DNA of 64,000 nucleotides. Source: Phenylobacterium sp. CCH9-H3. GTDB taxonomy: Bacteria > Pseudomonadota > Alphaproteobacteria > Caulobacterales > Caulobacteraceae. Position 1 is the stretch's first letter. Every line of letters starts with the position of its first letter. The stretch lies in assembly GCF_001557235.1 (NCBI RefSeq), contig NZ_LSJI01000171.1:1-64000 (forward strand), written 5' to 3'. The translations under genes were made by a program, and so were the position numbers. Below the pieces are notes generated by a model. That model ran no database searches. It was not told the DNA's origin and was given only the letters and a program-made list of their open reading frames with translations. Positions 31,532 through 42,381 of the stretch are shown piece after piece.

Positions 31532-32480
31532 CGGCGACCGCAACATCGAAGCACGCGCCATCGAGTGGCACGTCCGCCTGCGCGATGGCGACGACGCGAC
31601 CTGGGAGGCGTTCGCCGAGTGGCTGACGGCGGACGAGCGGCACGCTCAGGCCTACGATGCGATCGAACAGACGGATCTGGCCCTGGAGCCGCTGTTGCCG
31701 CACGTCACCATCGCGGAGGCCGCCAACGACGCCGGCGCCTCCCAGGCGCCGCGACGGCCCACCCGGCGCTGGTGGCTGGCGGGCGGCGCGGTAGCGGCGG
31801 CGGCCGCCGCGGCCGTCGTCGTGGCGCCCCAGCTGGCGCCCAGCCGCTACGAGGTCGTCACGCCACCGGGCGAGCGGCAGGTGGTCCAACTGGATCCCGG
31901 CACGCGGGTGACGCTCAACGGCGGCACGCGCATGACCTTCGACCGACGCAATCCCCGCTTCGCGGCGCTGAGCGGCGGCGAGGCGCTGTTCCATGTCCGG
32001 CACGACGCGGCCAAGCCGTTCCGGCTGACGGTGGGCGGCCGGATCGTCGAAGACGCGGGCACGATCTTCAACGTCGTCCACGCGGACGGCGAGGTCCGCG
32101 TGGCGGTGGCCGAGGGCAAGGTGATCTACGACGCTGGGCGCAAGGTCGCGCCCCTGGACGCCGGCCAGCAGCTGGCCGAGCGGGACGGCCAGCGGCTCGT
32201 GACCGATGTGGCGCCGCAGGTCGTCGGGACCTGGGCGGAGGGGTCGTTGGTGTACGCCGCCGCGCCGCTGACCCAGGTGGCGGCCGACCTGTCGCGGGCG
32301 CTCGGCGTGCGGATCGCCGTCGCGCCGGCGATCGCCGGCCGGCCGTTCTCGGGCGCAATCACGCTGAATGGCAACGATCCCAGCCAGTTGAAGCGCCTGG
32401 AGCCCGCGCTCAACGTCCGCCTGGCCAAGACAGCCGAGGGCCGCTGGCGGATGGAACCGGTCGAACGTGCCGGCCCGTAG
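31521..32480 (+). CDS. FecR-type anti-sigma factor / signal transducer
   Basis: A 319-residue single-pass inner-membrane protein. The N-terminal cytoplasmic part binds the sigma factor (ARAIEWHVRLRDGDDATWEAF, DUF4880-like). One membrane helix lies around residues 90-112 (WWLAGGAVAAAAAAAVVV). The periplasmic FecR domain reads GERQVVQLDPGTRVTLNG onward, and a C-terminal STN-like segment follows (VAADLSRALGVRIAV). It relays the receptor signal to the sigma factor. The start used overlaps the sigma stop; the receptor GTG overlaps its own stop by 14 bp, so all three are coupled. Confidence 0.87.
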   Translation: MRADGDRNIEARAIEWHVRLRDGDDATWEAFAEWLTADERHAQAYDAIEQTDLALEPLLPHVTIAEAANDAGASQAPRRPTRRWWLAGGAVAAAAAAAVVVAPQLAPSRYEVVTPPGERQVVQLDPGTRVTLNGGTRMTFDRRNPRFAALSGGEALFHVRHDAAKPFRLTVGGRIVEDAGTIFNVVHADGEVRVAVAEGKVIYDAGRKVAPLDAGQQLAERDGQRLVTDVAPQVVGTWAEGSLVYAAAPLTQVAADLSRALGVRIAVAPAIAGRPFSGAITLNGNDPSQLKRLEPALNVRLAKTAEGRWRMEPVERAGP

Positions 32481-34807
32481 GTGGGCGGTCGCCACGGTCG
32501 CCGTCGCGTGTGGCGTTGCGCCGGCGGCCCATGCGGCGGCGTTCCGGATTCCGCCCGGGTCAGTGGGTGAGGTCGTCGCGGCCCTGGGCGTGCAGGCGCG
32601 GATCACCATCGCCGTGACCGACGTCGAGCTCGCCTCGCGGCGCTCGCCCGGCGTGCGGGGCGAGATGTCGGTGCGCGAGGCCCTGGCCCAGGCGCTGCAG
32701 GGCACCGGCGCAGAAGCCGTCTTCTATGACGCGGCCACCGCGCGGATCGTGCGCAAGCCACCCCCTGCTCCCCCGACCCGCCCGCCGCCGCCCCCGGGCC
32801 CGGCCGCGCCGGCGGACCTCGGCGAGATCGTGGTCACGGCCAGCAAGCAGACCATGCTGCTCGACCGCTATCCGGGATCGGCGACGATCATCGATTTCGC
32901 GGCCGACCGGTTGGCCCGCGACGCCCGCCAGGGCACCGCGGCGATCACCGAGACCCTCCCGACGCTGAGCGCGACCAACCTCGGGCGCGGGCGGAACAAG
33001 CTCTACGTCCGCGGCGTGTCGGACAGCAGCTTTAACGGCCCCAGCCCGGCGACAGTCGGACAGTACCTGGGCGACGTGCGCCTGAACTACAGCGCGCCGG
33101 ATCCGGACCTGAACCTCTACGACCTCGCCCGCGTCGAGGTGCTGGCGGGGCCGCAAGGGACACTTTACGGCGCAAGCTCCCTGGGCGGCATCGTGCGCCT
33201 CGTGCCGAACGCGCCGGAGACCACGGCCATTTCCGCGACCGCCTCGGCCGGCGTGAGCACGACCCATCTCGGGGGGATCGGGCGCGACGCGGCGGCGATG
33301 CTCAACCTGCCGCTGGCCGGCGGGCGCTCGGCGGCGCGGCTCGTCATCTATGGGACCCGCGACGCCGGCTACATCGACGACCCGTCACGGGACCTGCGGG
33401 ACATCAATGCGGGGCGAAGCGTAGGCGGCCGCCTGGCCTGGCGGATCGACGACCTGGACGGCTGGCAGGTCGACGTCGGCGGCGTTCTGCAGAATGTGAG
33501 CAGCGACGACGGGCAGTACACCCTGCGCGGCGCCCCGCCGCTGACCCGCGCCAGCACGCTGGCCCAGCCGTTCCGCAGCGAGTACCGGCTGGGACACCTC
33601 ACCGCCCGGCGGGCGGCCTGGAGCGGCGAACTGTTGAGCACCACGTCGGTGGTGGAGCACGATCTGGCCACCGTCTTCGATGCGACCGGCGCGGACGGCG
33701 CGCCGCGCCGGTTCCAGGAGAGTAACGACATCCTGCTCGTGTCGCATGAGACGCGGCTCTCGGGCGGGGATACGCGCACGCCGTGGGTGGCCGGCCTGGC
33801 CGGCGTCTACAGCGTCAACCGCCTCACGCGGACGCTCGGGCCGCCGGACGCGCCCGAGCAGATCGCCGGCGTGCTCAATCGACAGATCGAGGTCGCGGTC
33901 TTCGGCCAGGTGTCGCGGCGGATCGGATCGCGCCTGACGGCGACGGCGGGGGGGGCGGCTGACCGGCGCCGGGACCACGGGCCGTCTGCTCGACGCCGAC
34001 GAGGAACTGGAGGACGAGTACAACGGGCAGGTGCGGCTCACCCCCATGGTCGGCGTGAACTGGCGCATCCGCCCCTCCCTGTCGGCGTTCGCGCAGTACC
34101 AGCTGGGGTTCCGCGCAGGCGGCTTCGCGGTCGCACCCGCCGGCTCCAGTGACACGGGCGAGGAGTTCAAGGCCGACGACCTGGGCCAGCTTGAAATCGG
34201 CCTCCGCTGGCGCAACCCGCAGCGGAGCCGGCTGTCCGGACGCCTCGCGCTGTTCTTCGTCGACTGGGATCACATCCAGGCCGATCTCGTGGACGACTCC
34301 GGCCTCCCCTATACCGACAACATCGGCAGCGGCCGGATCTATGGCGCCGATATCGAGGCGACGTGGCGGCCCACGCCGGACCTTCGCCTGGCGGCCTCGG
34401 CCTTCCTCAACGACACCTACCTCTTCGATGCGCCGCCGGAGCTGGTGACGACCGGCAAGCATACCCTGCCCAACATCCCGCGCGACGGCGTGCGGGGTGA
34501 GGTCGCCTGGCGGCGGGAACTGGGCGGCGGCGCGGTCCTGACGGCCCACGCCAACCTGCGCTACGTCGGCAAGTCGTTCCTGGCGATGGGTTCGAGCTAC
34601 GACGTCGCGCAAGGCGACTACTTCGTGGGCGGCGCTGGCGCCCGGATCGACTTCGGGCGCTTCGCCGTCTCGCTCGACGTGGCCAACGTCGGCGACGCTC
34701 GTGGCAACACCTTCGCGTTCGGCAACCCCTTCGGACTGGCGGATCGAAACCAGGTGACGCCGCTGCGCCCCCGGACGATCCGGTTCGGGCTCGACACGCG
34801 GTTCTGA
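32467..34807 (+). pseudogene. STN-domain TonB receptor split by a frameshift in a G8 run
   Basis: Starting at GTG 32467, a signal peptide is followed by an STN signalling domain (about residues 25-95), a Pro-rich linker and a plug domain (VEVLAGPQGTLYGASSLGG). The frame goes out of register at eight consecutive G (33948-33955) and then reads nonsense to 34152. The correct barrel sequence continues from there in another frame (GRLTGAGTTGRLLDADEE onward) to 34807, ending GLDTRF. Removing one G (seven G) restores one receptor of about 780 residues. So it is either a sequencing error, a recent knockout or a phase-variable receptor. It is the FecA-like partner of the sigma/anti-sigma pair directly upstream. 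Confidence 0.8.
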
Positions 34808-34904
34808 CCGCACGCACGACGGAAGACTTTCTGGTGAGGGTCCTGCGGCCCGGTGGTGTCTCAGGGTCGAGGGCGGGGGCGCGCCTCACTACGGAGACCC
34901 ACCT

Positions 34905-35792
34905 ATGAACCTGCCTTCCGTTGCACGCCGCGGGCGCACACGCGCCGCCGCCTCCGCAGCGCAGGTCTTCATGATGGCGGGGCTGGCGGCGAGCGTCGCC
35001 GCATGCCAGTCCACGCCCGCCGCCCATTCGGGCTTCCTGTCCAGCTATGCTGGCCTGAGCGACCAGGAGGGCGCCCGAAAAACCTCCGCGAAGCGGCGCG
35101 ACGACGCGCTCAGCGGCGCGATCACTCGCGTCTACATCGAACCTTCCGTCCTCCGCCTCCGGGCCGACAGCCCGATCAAGCCGGATCAGCAGGCGATGGT
35201 GCAAAGCGAGGTCGACCGCCAGATCTGCTTCGAGCTCAGCAAGCACTTCGACCTTGCCATCGCCCCCGAGCCCGGCGCCGGGCGGATCCGCACCGCGATC
35301 GTGGGCATCGATCCCACCAGTCGGGCCGGTTCGGCCGCCACCGCCGCCGCGGACTTCTTCAATCCCATCCCCATGCCATTCGTCAGCATCCGCGCCCCGA
35401 TGACGACGGGCGGCCTTTCCGCGGAGTCCGAGCTGCTGACGCCGGACGGCCAGCAGGCGGCGGCGCTGACCTGGTCGTACAACGCCGAGGTCATCAGCCG
35501 CAGCGACGCCTCGCTCTCGCCGGTCGGGGATGCGCTGCAGATGGCCGAGCCGTTTGGCGACGCGGTCGCCAAGACCTTCGCGGTCAAGGCTGGCGGCGAC
35601 AAGAAGGCCCAGAAGAAGAAGATCGCCGACCCCGATCCATGCGCCCGCTACGGCCCGCGCCGGAACGTCACACGCTTCGTCGGCAAGATGGCGATGGGCG
35701 CCGCGACGGGACTCTACTCCCCGACGATCGCCGGCGCAGGGCGACCCGCCGAAGTTGCGCCAGACGAAACGCATGAAGCGCCAAAGCGCTGA
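34905..35792 (+). CDS. Lipoprotein, DUF3313-like
   Basis: A 295-residue exported lipoprotein with a long positively charged N terminus and lipobox SVAAC (C34). The body (ITRVYIEPSVLRLRADSPIKPDQQ and the two-part beta-rich segment after residue 125) resembles the DUF3313 lipoproteins. Function unknown. It precedes the NodT-HlyD-RND genes by 17 bp in the same direction and may belong to that efflux operon. The tail (residues 225-295) is Lys-rich and probably disordered. Ribosome site GGAG lies eight bases before ATG. Confidence 0.75.
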   Translation: MNLPSVARRGRTRAAASAAQVFMMAGLAASVAACQSTPAAHSGFLSSYAGLSDQEGARKTSAKRRDDALSGAITRVYIEPSVLRLRADSPIKPDQQAMVQSEVDRQICFELSKHFDLAIAPEPGAGRIRTAIVGIDPTSRAGSAATAAADFFNPIPMPFVSIRAPMTTGGLSAESELLTPDGQQAAALTWSYNAEVISRSDASLSPVGDALQMAEPFGDAVAKTFAVKAGGDKKAQKKKIADPDPCARYGPRRNVTRFVGKMAMGAATGLYSPTIAGAGRPAEVAPDETHEAPKR

Positions 35793-35809
35793 GGCCGCCG
35801 GCCGGTGCG

Positions 35810-37282
35810 ATGGCGCCGGCCCCTTCCCGACGTTTCGACGAGCCGCCTTTGCCCTTCGCAAAACCTGCCGCCAGCATCGCGCTGGCGCCTCTTCTGCTGC
35901 TGAGCGCCTGCGCGCTCCAGCCGCCCTACAAGCGCCCGCCCCTGGACGTCGCCAACGCATGGGACAACGCCGTCGCGGCGACGCCTGCGATCCCGCTGGA
36001 CGATCGCTGGTGGACGCAGCTCGGCGATCCCGCGGTCGACCATCTGGTCGCGGCAGGCCTGGCCGACAGCCCCACGCTCGCGGAGGCCGCCGCGCGTGTG
36101 GACCAGGCGCGCGCCGCGCGGGTTGTCCAGCACGCCCGGCGCCTTCCCGCCGTGGCCGCGACCGGCAGCGCCCAACGGTCACGCGACGGCGCAGCTCCCG
36201 GGCAAGCCGCGGCGGATCAGACGAGCGCCGGGATCGGGGCCAGCCTGTCGTGGGAGCTTGACCCGTGGGGCCGGGTCCGCGAAGGCCGGGCCGCTGCGGA
36301 GAGCCGCGTGACGGCGTCCACCGCAGACGCCGAGGCCGTCCGGCTGGCGCTGATCGGCGATATCGCCGACACGACGCTGGCGCTCCGGGCCTGCCACCTC
36401 ACCCTTGACCTTCGCGACCGGGATATCGCCTCGCGGCGGACCGAACTGCAGGTCACCCGCGCGCGCCTTGCGCTGGGCGGCATCGCGCCGGTCGCGGTCG
36501 CCACCGCCGCCAGCAACCTGGCCACTGCACAGACGGACCGGATCGCCCAGGAGGAGGCCTGCCGCCGCCTGGTGGACGCCCTTGTGGCGCTGACCGGGGA
36601 GGACGGCGCTGCGATCCGCGCCGCGGCTGCGCAGGGCGCGAGCGCCGGGTCCCTGCCCAGCCCTCCCGCCTTCACGCCGCAGGTCCCCGCCGCTGTGCTG
36701 ATCCGCCATCCGGCCGTCTTGAGCGCAGAGCGCGAGGCGGCCGCGCGGTGGTCCGAGATCGCCGAAGCGCGCGCCGATCGCCTGCCGCGCATCGATCTGA
36801 CCGCCGCGTTCAGCCAGCAGTGGATTCGGGCGCTGGGGGCGACCGACGGCTTCCTCACCCGGTCGCTCGGCGCAGGTCTGACCGGCCCCCTGTTCGACGG
36901 CGGGGCCGGCGCCGCGAACGTGCGCGGCGCGGACGCACGCTACCGTGAGGCGGTCGCCCGGCTCGACGGCGTGGTCCGCGTCGTGGTCCGCGACATCGAG
37001 GACGGGCTGGCGGCCCAGCAATCCGCCGCCGACCGGACCGACACGTCACAGGCCGCGCTGGAGTCGGCGCGCATGACGCTGGACGCCAACTCCGCCCGCT
37101 GGCGGGCCGGCGCCATCGCCCAGGTGGAGCTCGAGGAGTCCCGCCGCCAGTTCAACCGCGCCCAGGAGAGCGTCATCGCCGCCACCGCCGACCGGGCGCG
37201 CGCCTGGGTGGCGTTGGTCCGGCGCAGCGGCGGCGCCTGGACGGCGCCGCCGAGCTCCCAACACGAAGAGGGCCGCCCATGA
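35810..37282 (+). CDS. NodT-family outer-membrane efflux lipoprotein
   Basis: A 490-residue outer-membrane factor with lipobox LLSAC (C34). Two related OEP repeats follow, with the typical start WWTQLGDPAVDHLVAAGLADSPTLAEAAARVDQARA and a second helical pair in the C-terminal half (GPLFDGGAGAANVRGADARYREAVARL). It forms the trimeric channel of a tripartite pump. The stop overlaps the HlyD-type gene by ATGA. The substrate of the pump is not evident. Confidence 0.88.
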   Translation: MAPAPSRRFDEPPLPFAKPAASIALAPLLLLSACALQPPYKRPPLDVANAWDNAVAATPAIPLDDRWWTQLGDPAVDHLVAAGLADSPTLAEAAARVDQARAARVVQHARRLPAVAATGSAQRSRDGAAPGQAAADQTSAGIGASLSWELDPWGRVREGRAAAESRVTASTADAEAVRLALIGDIADTTLALRACHLTLDLRDRDIASRRTELQVTRARLALGGIAPVAVATAASNLATAQTDRIAQEEACRRLVDALVALTGEDGAAIRAAAAQGASAGSLPSPPAFTPQVPAAVLIRHPAVLSAEREAAARWSEIAEARADRLPRIDLTAAFSQQWIRALGATDGFLTRSLGAGLTGPLFDGGAGAANVRGADARYREAVARLDGVVRVVVRDIEDGLAAQQSAADRTDTSQAALESARMTLDANSARWRAGAIAQVELEESRRQFNRAQESVIAATADRARAWVALVRRSGGAWTAPPSSQHEEGRP

Positions 37283-38424
37283 GCGAGACCACGGCCATCG
37301 CCGAGAACGACCGCGCCCGGACGCTGGACCGCGTCCGCGCGCCGGGCCGGCCGACGCGGCGCGCCTGGATCATCGCCGGCGTCGCGGTGCTCGCGGCCGC
37401 CGCCGGCGGCTACCTGCTTGTGCAGGTCGGCGCCAGGCCGCCCGCCGCGACGGCTGAACCCATCCCTGTGCTGACGGTCACGACCGCGACGCCGCAGCGC
37501 GTCACGTGGCCGGTGACCCTGGTCGCATCCGGGACGATCGCGCCCTGGCAGGAGGCGAGCGTCGGGGCGCAAATCGGCAGCTACCAGTTGGTCGAAGTCC
37601 GGGCGGACGTAGGCGACCACGTGCGCCGGGGCCAGGTTCTGGCGCGTCTCAATCCCGCGTTGCTGCGTGCGGAGGAGGCCCAGCTGCTCGCCCGCCACGA
37701 CCAGGCCGTCGCCAACCAGCACCGCGCCGCCGGCCTGCAGGCCAACGGCGCGATCAGCGACCAGGAGCTGCTGCAGGCCGCCACGGAGGCCAAGCAGGCG
37801 GCCGCCTTGCTGGCCGCCAAGCGGCTGGAGCTTCGTTACACCGAGATCCTGGCGCCCGACGACGGCGTCGTCACGGCGCGCACCGCCACCCTCGGCGCGG
37901 TGGCGCCCGAAGGCCAGGAACTGTTCCGGATGATCCGCCGGAACCGGCTGGAGTGGCGCGGCGAAGTCACAGCCGCACAGCTGCGGTCCGTCGCCATCGG
38001 TCAGACGATCTCGCTTGCGCTGCCTGACGGGAGCGCCGCCGAGGCCATGGTGCGGCAGACTTCGCCGTCCCTCGACGGCGCGTCACGGCTCGCCCTCGTC
38101 TATGCCGACCTGGCTCCCGGCAGCCGGGCGAGAGCCGGCATGTACGCCGAGGGCCGCATTGTCGCCGGAGTCGCGTCCGCGCTGACGATACCGGCCGACT
38201 GCGTGGTGCTGCGCGACGGGCGCAGCCACGTCATGGTCCTGGACGACGCCTCGGCGCCGCCCACCGTGCGGCGGCGAGTGGTCACTATCGGCCGCCGCAG
38301 CGGCGGGGCTGTCGAGATCCTGAACGGGCTGACGGGCCGCGAACGGCTAGTCCAGCGCGGCGCGGGCTTCCTGGACGATGGCGACGCCGTACGGGTAGCC
38401 GGTAGGACGGAGGCCCGCCGATGA
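37279..38424 (+). CDS. HlyD-type periplasmic adaptor of an RND pump
   Basis: A 381-residue membrane-fusion protein: N-terminal membrane anchor (about 27-50), then the lipoyl/hairpin region (VGAQIGSYQLVEVRADVGDHVRRGQVLARLN) and a matching second lipoyl half (ILAPDDGVVTARTATLGAV). A beta-barrel and membrane-proximal domain follow to the end. It bridges the NodT channel and the inner-membrane pump. Starts and stops overlap those of both neighbours by 4 bp, so the three are one operon. As the pump is broken, this adaptor may have lost its partner. Confidence 0.9.
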   Translation: MSETTAIAENDRARTLDRVRAPGRPTRRAWIIAGVAVLAAAAGGYLLVQVGARPPAATAEPIPVLTVTTATPQRVTWPVTLVASGTIAPWQEASVGAQIGSYQLVEVRADVGDHVRRGQVLARLNPALLRAEEAQLLARHDQAVANQHRAAGLQANGAISDQELLQAATEAKQAAALLAAKRLELRYTEILAPDDGVVTARTATLGAVAPEGQELFRMIRRNRLEWRGEVTAAQLRSVAIGQTISLALPDGSAAEAMVRQTSPSLDGASRLALVYADLAPGSRARAGMYAEGRIVAGVASALTIPADCVVLRDGRSHVMVLDDASAPPTVRRRVVTIGRRSGGAVEILNGLTGRERLVQRGAGFLDDGDAVRVAGRTEARR

Positions 38425-41400
38425 ACTTCGCCTCCTGGTCCATCCGCAATCCCATCCCCTCGATCCTGCTCTTTGCGCTGCTGACGCTCGCGGGTCTGCG
38501 GGCGTTCGGCCTGCTGGCCATCCAGGATCTGCCCGACCTTTCCTTCCCAACGGTTTCGGTGGCCGCGACCCTGCCCGGCGCGACGCCCGCCCAGATGGAG
38601 ACCGAGATCGCGCGGCCGATCGAGGATGCGCTCGCCACCGTCGACGGGATGCGCCACCTCAGCACCTCGATAACCGACGGGGTCGTGCGGATCGAGGCGG
38701 CTTTCGACCTGCAGAAGTCGCTGTCCGACGCGCTGATCCAGACCAAGGACGCCGTGGACGGCGTCCGTTCGGACCTGCCGGCTGACATGCTCCAGCCGAC
38801 GGTGGAGGCCGCCACCTTCGCCGCCGCGCCAGTGCTGGTCTATGCCGTCGCCTCGTCGCGTCTCAGCGAGACGGAGCTCTCATGGCTGGTCGACGACACC
38901 CTCACGAAGGCCGTCCGCTCGGCCCCTGGCGTCGGCCGGGTCGAGCGGGTCGGCGGCGTTCAGCGGGAGGTGCGCGTGACCGTCGACCCAGCGCGTCTCG
39001 CGGCCACGGGCGTCACGGCCGGCGACGTCTCCCGCGCCCTACGTGAGGTCCAGCAACAATCGTCCGGCGGCCGCGGGCGACTGGGCGGGGCCGAACAGTC
39101 GCTGCGCACGGTCGCGCTCGCCGCTCAGGCGTCCGACCTGGCGGCGCTGCCGATCGTGCTGGCCGGTGGCCGCCAGGTTCGCCTCGACCAGGTGGCGACG
39201 GTGCGTGACACGGCCGCGGACCGGACCCAGGCCGCCTTCCTGGACGGCACGGCCGTGATCGGCCTGCGCGTGTTCCGGGCCCGGGGGGCGGACGAGACGA
39301 AGGTCGCCGAGGGCGTGAAGGCGGCGCTCGACCAGGTGAAGGCGCGCACGCCTGGCCTGACGCTCACGGAGGTCGGCGGTTCGGTGGACTATACGGTCGA
39401 GCAGTACCATGGCTCGATGGACATGCTGTACGAGGGCGCGTTCCTGGCCGTCGTCGTCGTCTGGCTGTTCCTGCGCGACTGGCGCGCGACCGTGATCGTC
39501 GCCACGGCCCTGCCGCTGTCGATCCTGCCGACCTTCGCGGCGATGGCGTACTTCGGCTTCACGCTCAACACCCTGACCTTGCTGGCGCTCGCCGTGGTGG
39601 TCGGGATCCTGGTCGACGACGCCATCGTCGAGGTGGAGAACATCGAGCGGCACCGGCGGCTGGGAAAGCCTATCCTCGCGGCGACCGAAGAGGCGGTCAC
39701 CGAGATCGCCAAACCCGTAATCGCCACGACCATGAGCCTGGTGGCGGTGTTCCTGCCGACGGCCATGATGCCGGGCTTCGCCGGCCTGATCTTCAGGCCG
39801 CTCGGCTGGACGGCGGTGATCGCGGTGCTGGCCTCGCTGCTCGTCGCGCGCCTGCTGACGCCGATGATGGCCGCTTACTTCCTCAAGGACACGGTCGCGC
39901 CCGAGACCGAGAACGAGCGGATGATGGGCCGCTATCTCGGCGCCGTCCGCTGGTGCCTGGAGCATCGCAAGGCGACCATGGCGGCGACAACGACCTTCCT
40001 GGTCCTGTCCCTGGCGCTTCTGCCGCTGATTCCCGTCGGCTTCCTGCCGCCCGACGACCGCAGCCTGACGGAAGTCTCGCTCGAACTGCCGCCCGGCGCC
40101 GCGCTGGCGACGACGGCGACGATCGCCGAGGAAGCTCGGGTCGCGCTGAAAGCGATTCCCGGCGTCGAGCACATATTCACGGCGGTCGGCCAGGCCGAGG
40201 CGGACGGTGACGCCTCGGACGCGGGCGCCGCGCGGACGGCGTCGCTGACGGTGCTGCTGGCTCCCCGCGGTGAGCGGCCGTCGAAGTCGCGGATCGAGGG
40301 TCAGGCGCGCGAGGCGCTCAAAGCCGTCCCCGGCGCGCGGTTCGCCATCGGCGACGGCGGGACGACGCGGCTGGAGCTGATCCTGGCAAGTGACGATCCT
40401 CTCGCGTTGGACGCGACGGTGCGGCAGCTGGTGCGTGAGTTGCGGAGCGTCGGCAGCCTGTCGAACATCAGTTCGACCGCCAGCCTGGAGCAGCCCGAGA
40501 TCGTCATCCGGCCCGACCGCCAGCGCGCCGCGGAGCGTGGCGTCACCGCCGAGGCGATCGGCGAGACGGTGCGGATCGCCACCCGCGGCGACTTCGACGC
40601 CCAAACCCCGCGCCTCAACCTCGACAGCCGCCAGGTCTTCATCCGCACGCGGATCTCGGACGATGCGCGCGCCGACCTCGACGCCATCGCCAACCTGCGG
40701 GTCCCCGGCCGCGACGGCCTCGTACCGCTCGGCGCCGTGGCCGAACTGTCGCTGGCCAGCGGCCCTTCGCAGATCGACCGCTACGACCGCAAGCGCAACA
40801 TCATGATCACCGCGGACCTCAACGGCATGCCGCTGGGCGCGGCGCTGGCCCGGGTGGACGCCCTGCCCTCCATCCGCGCCCTGCCGGCCAGCGTAGCGCT
40901 GGTCCCGGCGGGCGGCGCGGAGATGGGCGAGGAACTCGGCGTGGGGTTCGTCACGGCCCTGATCGCCGGCGTGCTGTGCATCTATTGCGTGCTGGTGCTG
41001 CTGTTCGGAGACTTCCTGCAGCCGGTGACGATCCTGTCGGCCATCCGCTCGCGGCCGGCGGCGCCTTCGTGGCGCTGTTGCTGGGCGGCAGCGCGCTCAG
41101 CATGCCCGCCATGATCGGCCTCGTCATGCTGATGGGCATCGTCACCAAGAACTCGATCCTGCTGGTCGAGTACGCGATCGTGGGCATGAAGGAGCGCGGG
41201 CTGACGCGCCGCGAGGCGCTGCTGGACGCCTGCCGCAAGCGGGCGCGGCCGATCCTCATGACGACGGTCGCCATGGTCGCCGGCATGGCCCCGATCGCGC
41301 TCGGCCTCGGCGCCGACGCCAGCTTCCGCCAGCCGATGGCGGTGGCCGTGATCGGCGGGCTGCTGACCTCGACCTTCCTCAGCCTTGTCGTGGTGCCGGT

Positions 41401-41482
41401 GGTCTTCACACTGGTGGATGACGTCGAACATCGGATCCGCCGCGCGGCGGGCCGTGGCCGGACCGGCCAGGCGGCGGCCTGA
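38421..41482 (+). pseudogene. RND efflux pump (HAE1 type) with a one-base deletion
   Basis: A typical HAE1 transporter: SWSIRNPIPSILLFALLTLAG at the start, then the two large periplasmic loops and twelve membrane helices. The frame is lost near 41045: after QPVTILSAI the expected PLAAGGAF is found one frame away, consistent with one C missing from ATCCCGCTC. The first frame stops at 41114 while the true ending (LLGGSALSMPAMIGLVMLMG, then ITKNSILLVEYA) continues to 41482. As read, the pump lacks its last membrane helices. It could be an assembly error, since other suspicious frame losses occur at 33.95 and 42.37 kb. Confidence 0.8.
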
Positions 41483-41497
41483 GCCGTGCCGCGCCGC

Positions 41498-42381
41498 ATG
41501 GACATCTGGCGAGTCGGCGTCGTCGCCGCTCCGATCGGCGAGGTCGCGGCGCCGGGCAGCCTGGCCCGACTGCCGATCCACTGGCTGCCGGTAGAGCCCC
41601 CGTTCAGGTTCCTGGCCGACCCGTTTGGGATCCGGCGGGATGGCGGGCTGTTCGTCTTTGCCGAGGCCTACGACTACCGAACCCGCCATGGCGTGATCGA
41701 CCTCCTGGAGCTGGACGAGGCCTTGCAGGTTGTCACGCGACGGACCGTGCTGCAGGAGCCCTGGCATCTCTCCTATCCATATGTGTTCGAAGCCGAGGGC
41801 GCGGTCTGGATGACACCCGAGGCCCACCGCGCCGGCGCCGTCACCTTCTATCGGGCCGAGCGGTTCCCCGACCTCTGGACGCCGGTCCGCCGCTTCGAGC
41901 TCGACACGCCCGCTGTCGATCCGACGGCCTTCCGCCATGGCGGCCTGTGGTGGCTGGCCTATACGCCGGCCGGCCCCCAGGCCGCGAAGCAGGGTCGGCT
42001 GCACCTTGCCTGGGCCGAGGCGCTGACCGGCCCCTGGCGGCCGCACCCGGGCAATCCCGTCCGCATTTCGCGCGCCAGCAGTCGGCCCGGCGGCACGCCG
42101 TTCGAGGTCGACGGCCAGCTGATGCTACCGGTCCAGGACTGTGTCGCGACCTACGGCCACGCGATTCGCCTGCTTCGGATCGACGTCCTGACGCCGGACC
42201 GGTTCGAGGCCGACGCCGGCCCGCCGATCATCTCGCCAGGCGTCGCCGCACCCTACCGCGAGGGCCTACATACCCTTTCGGCGTGCGGCGACTTCACGCT
42301 GATCGACGTCAAGCGGATCGACCGCTCGCCCGCGGGACTGACGATCGACGTCGGGCGGGCCTCGGCCGCTGGCGGAGATAG
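41498..42381 (+). CDS. Glycan-related beta-propeller protein (GIPC transferase-like), 3' end uncertain
   Basis: About 295 residues look genuine: FLADPFGIRRDGGLFVFAEAY, HLSYPYVFEAEGAVWMTPEA, WWLAYTPAGPQ and HTLSACGDFTLIDVKRI resemble the five-bladed propeller found in glucosamine inositolphosphorylceramide transferase-like and formyltransferase-linked proteins of polysaccharide clusters. I prefer ATG 41498 to GTG 41486. The family normally ends near 42,370, but this frame stays open to 43423, where it only mirrors the opposite gene. A stop in the +2 frame (TAG 42379-42381) suggests a lost base. Probably modifies or builds a surface glycan, together with the two minus-strand genes. Confidence 0.6.
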
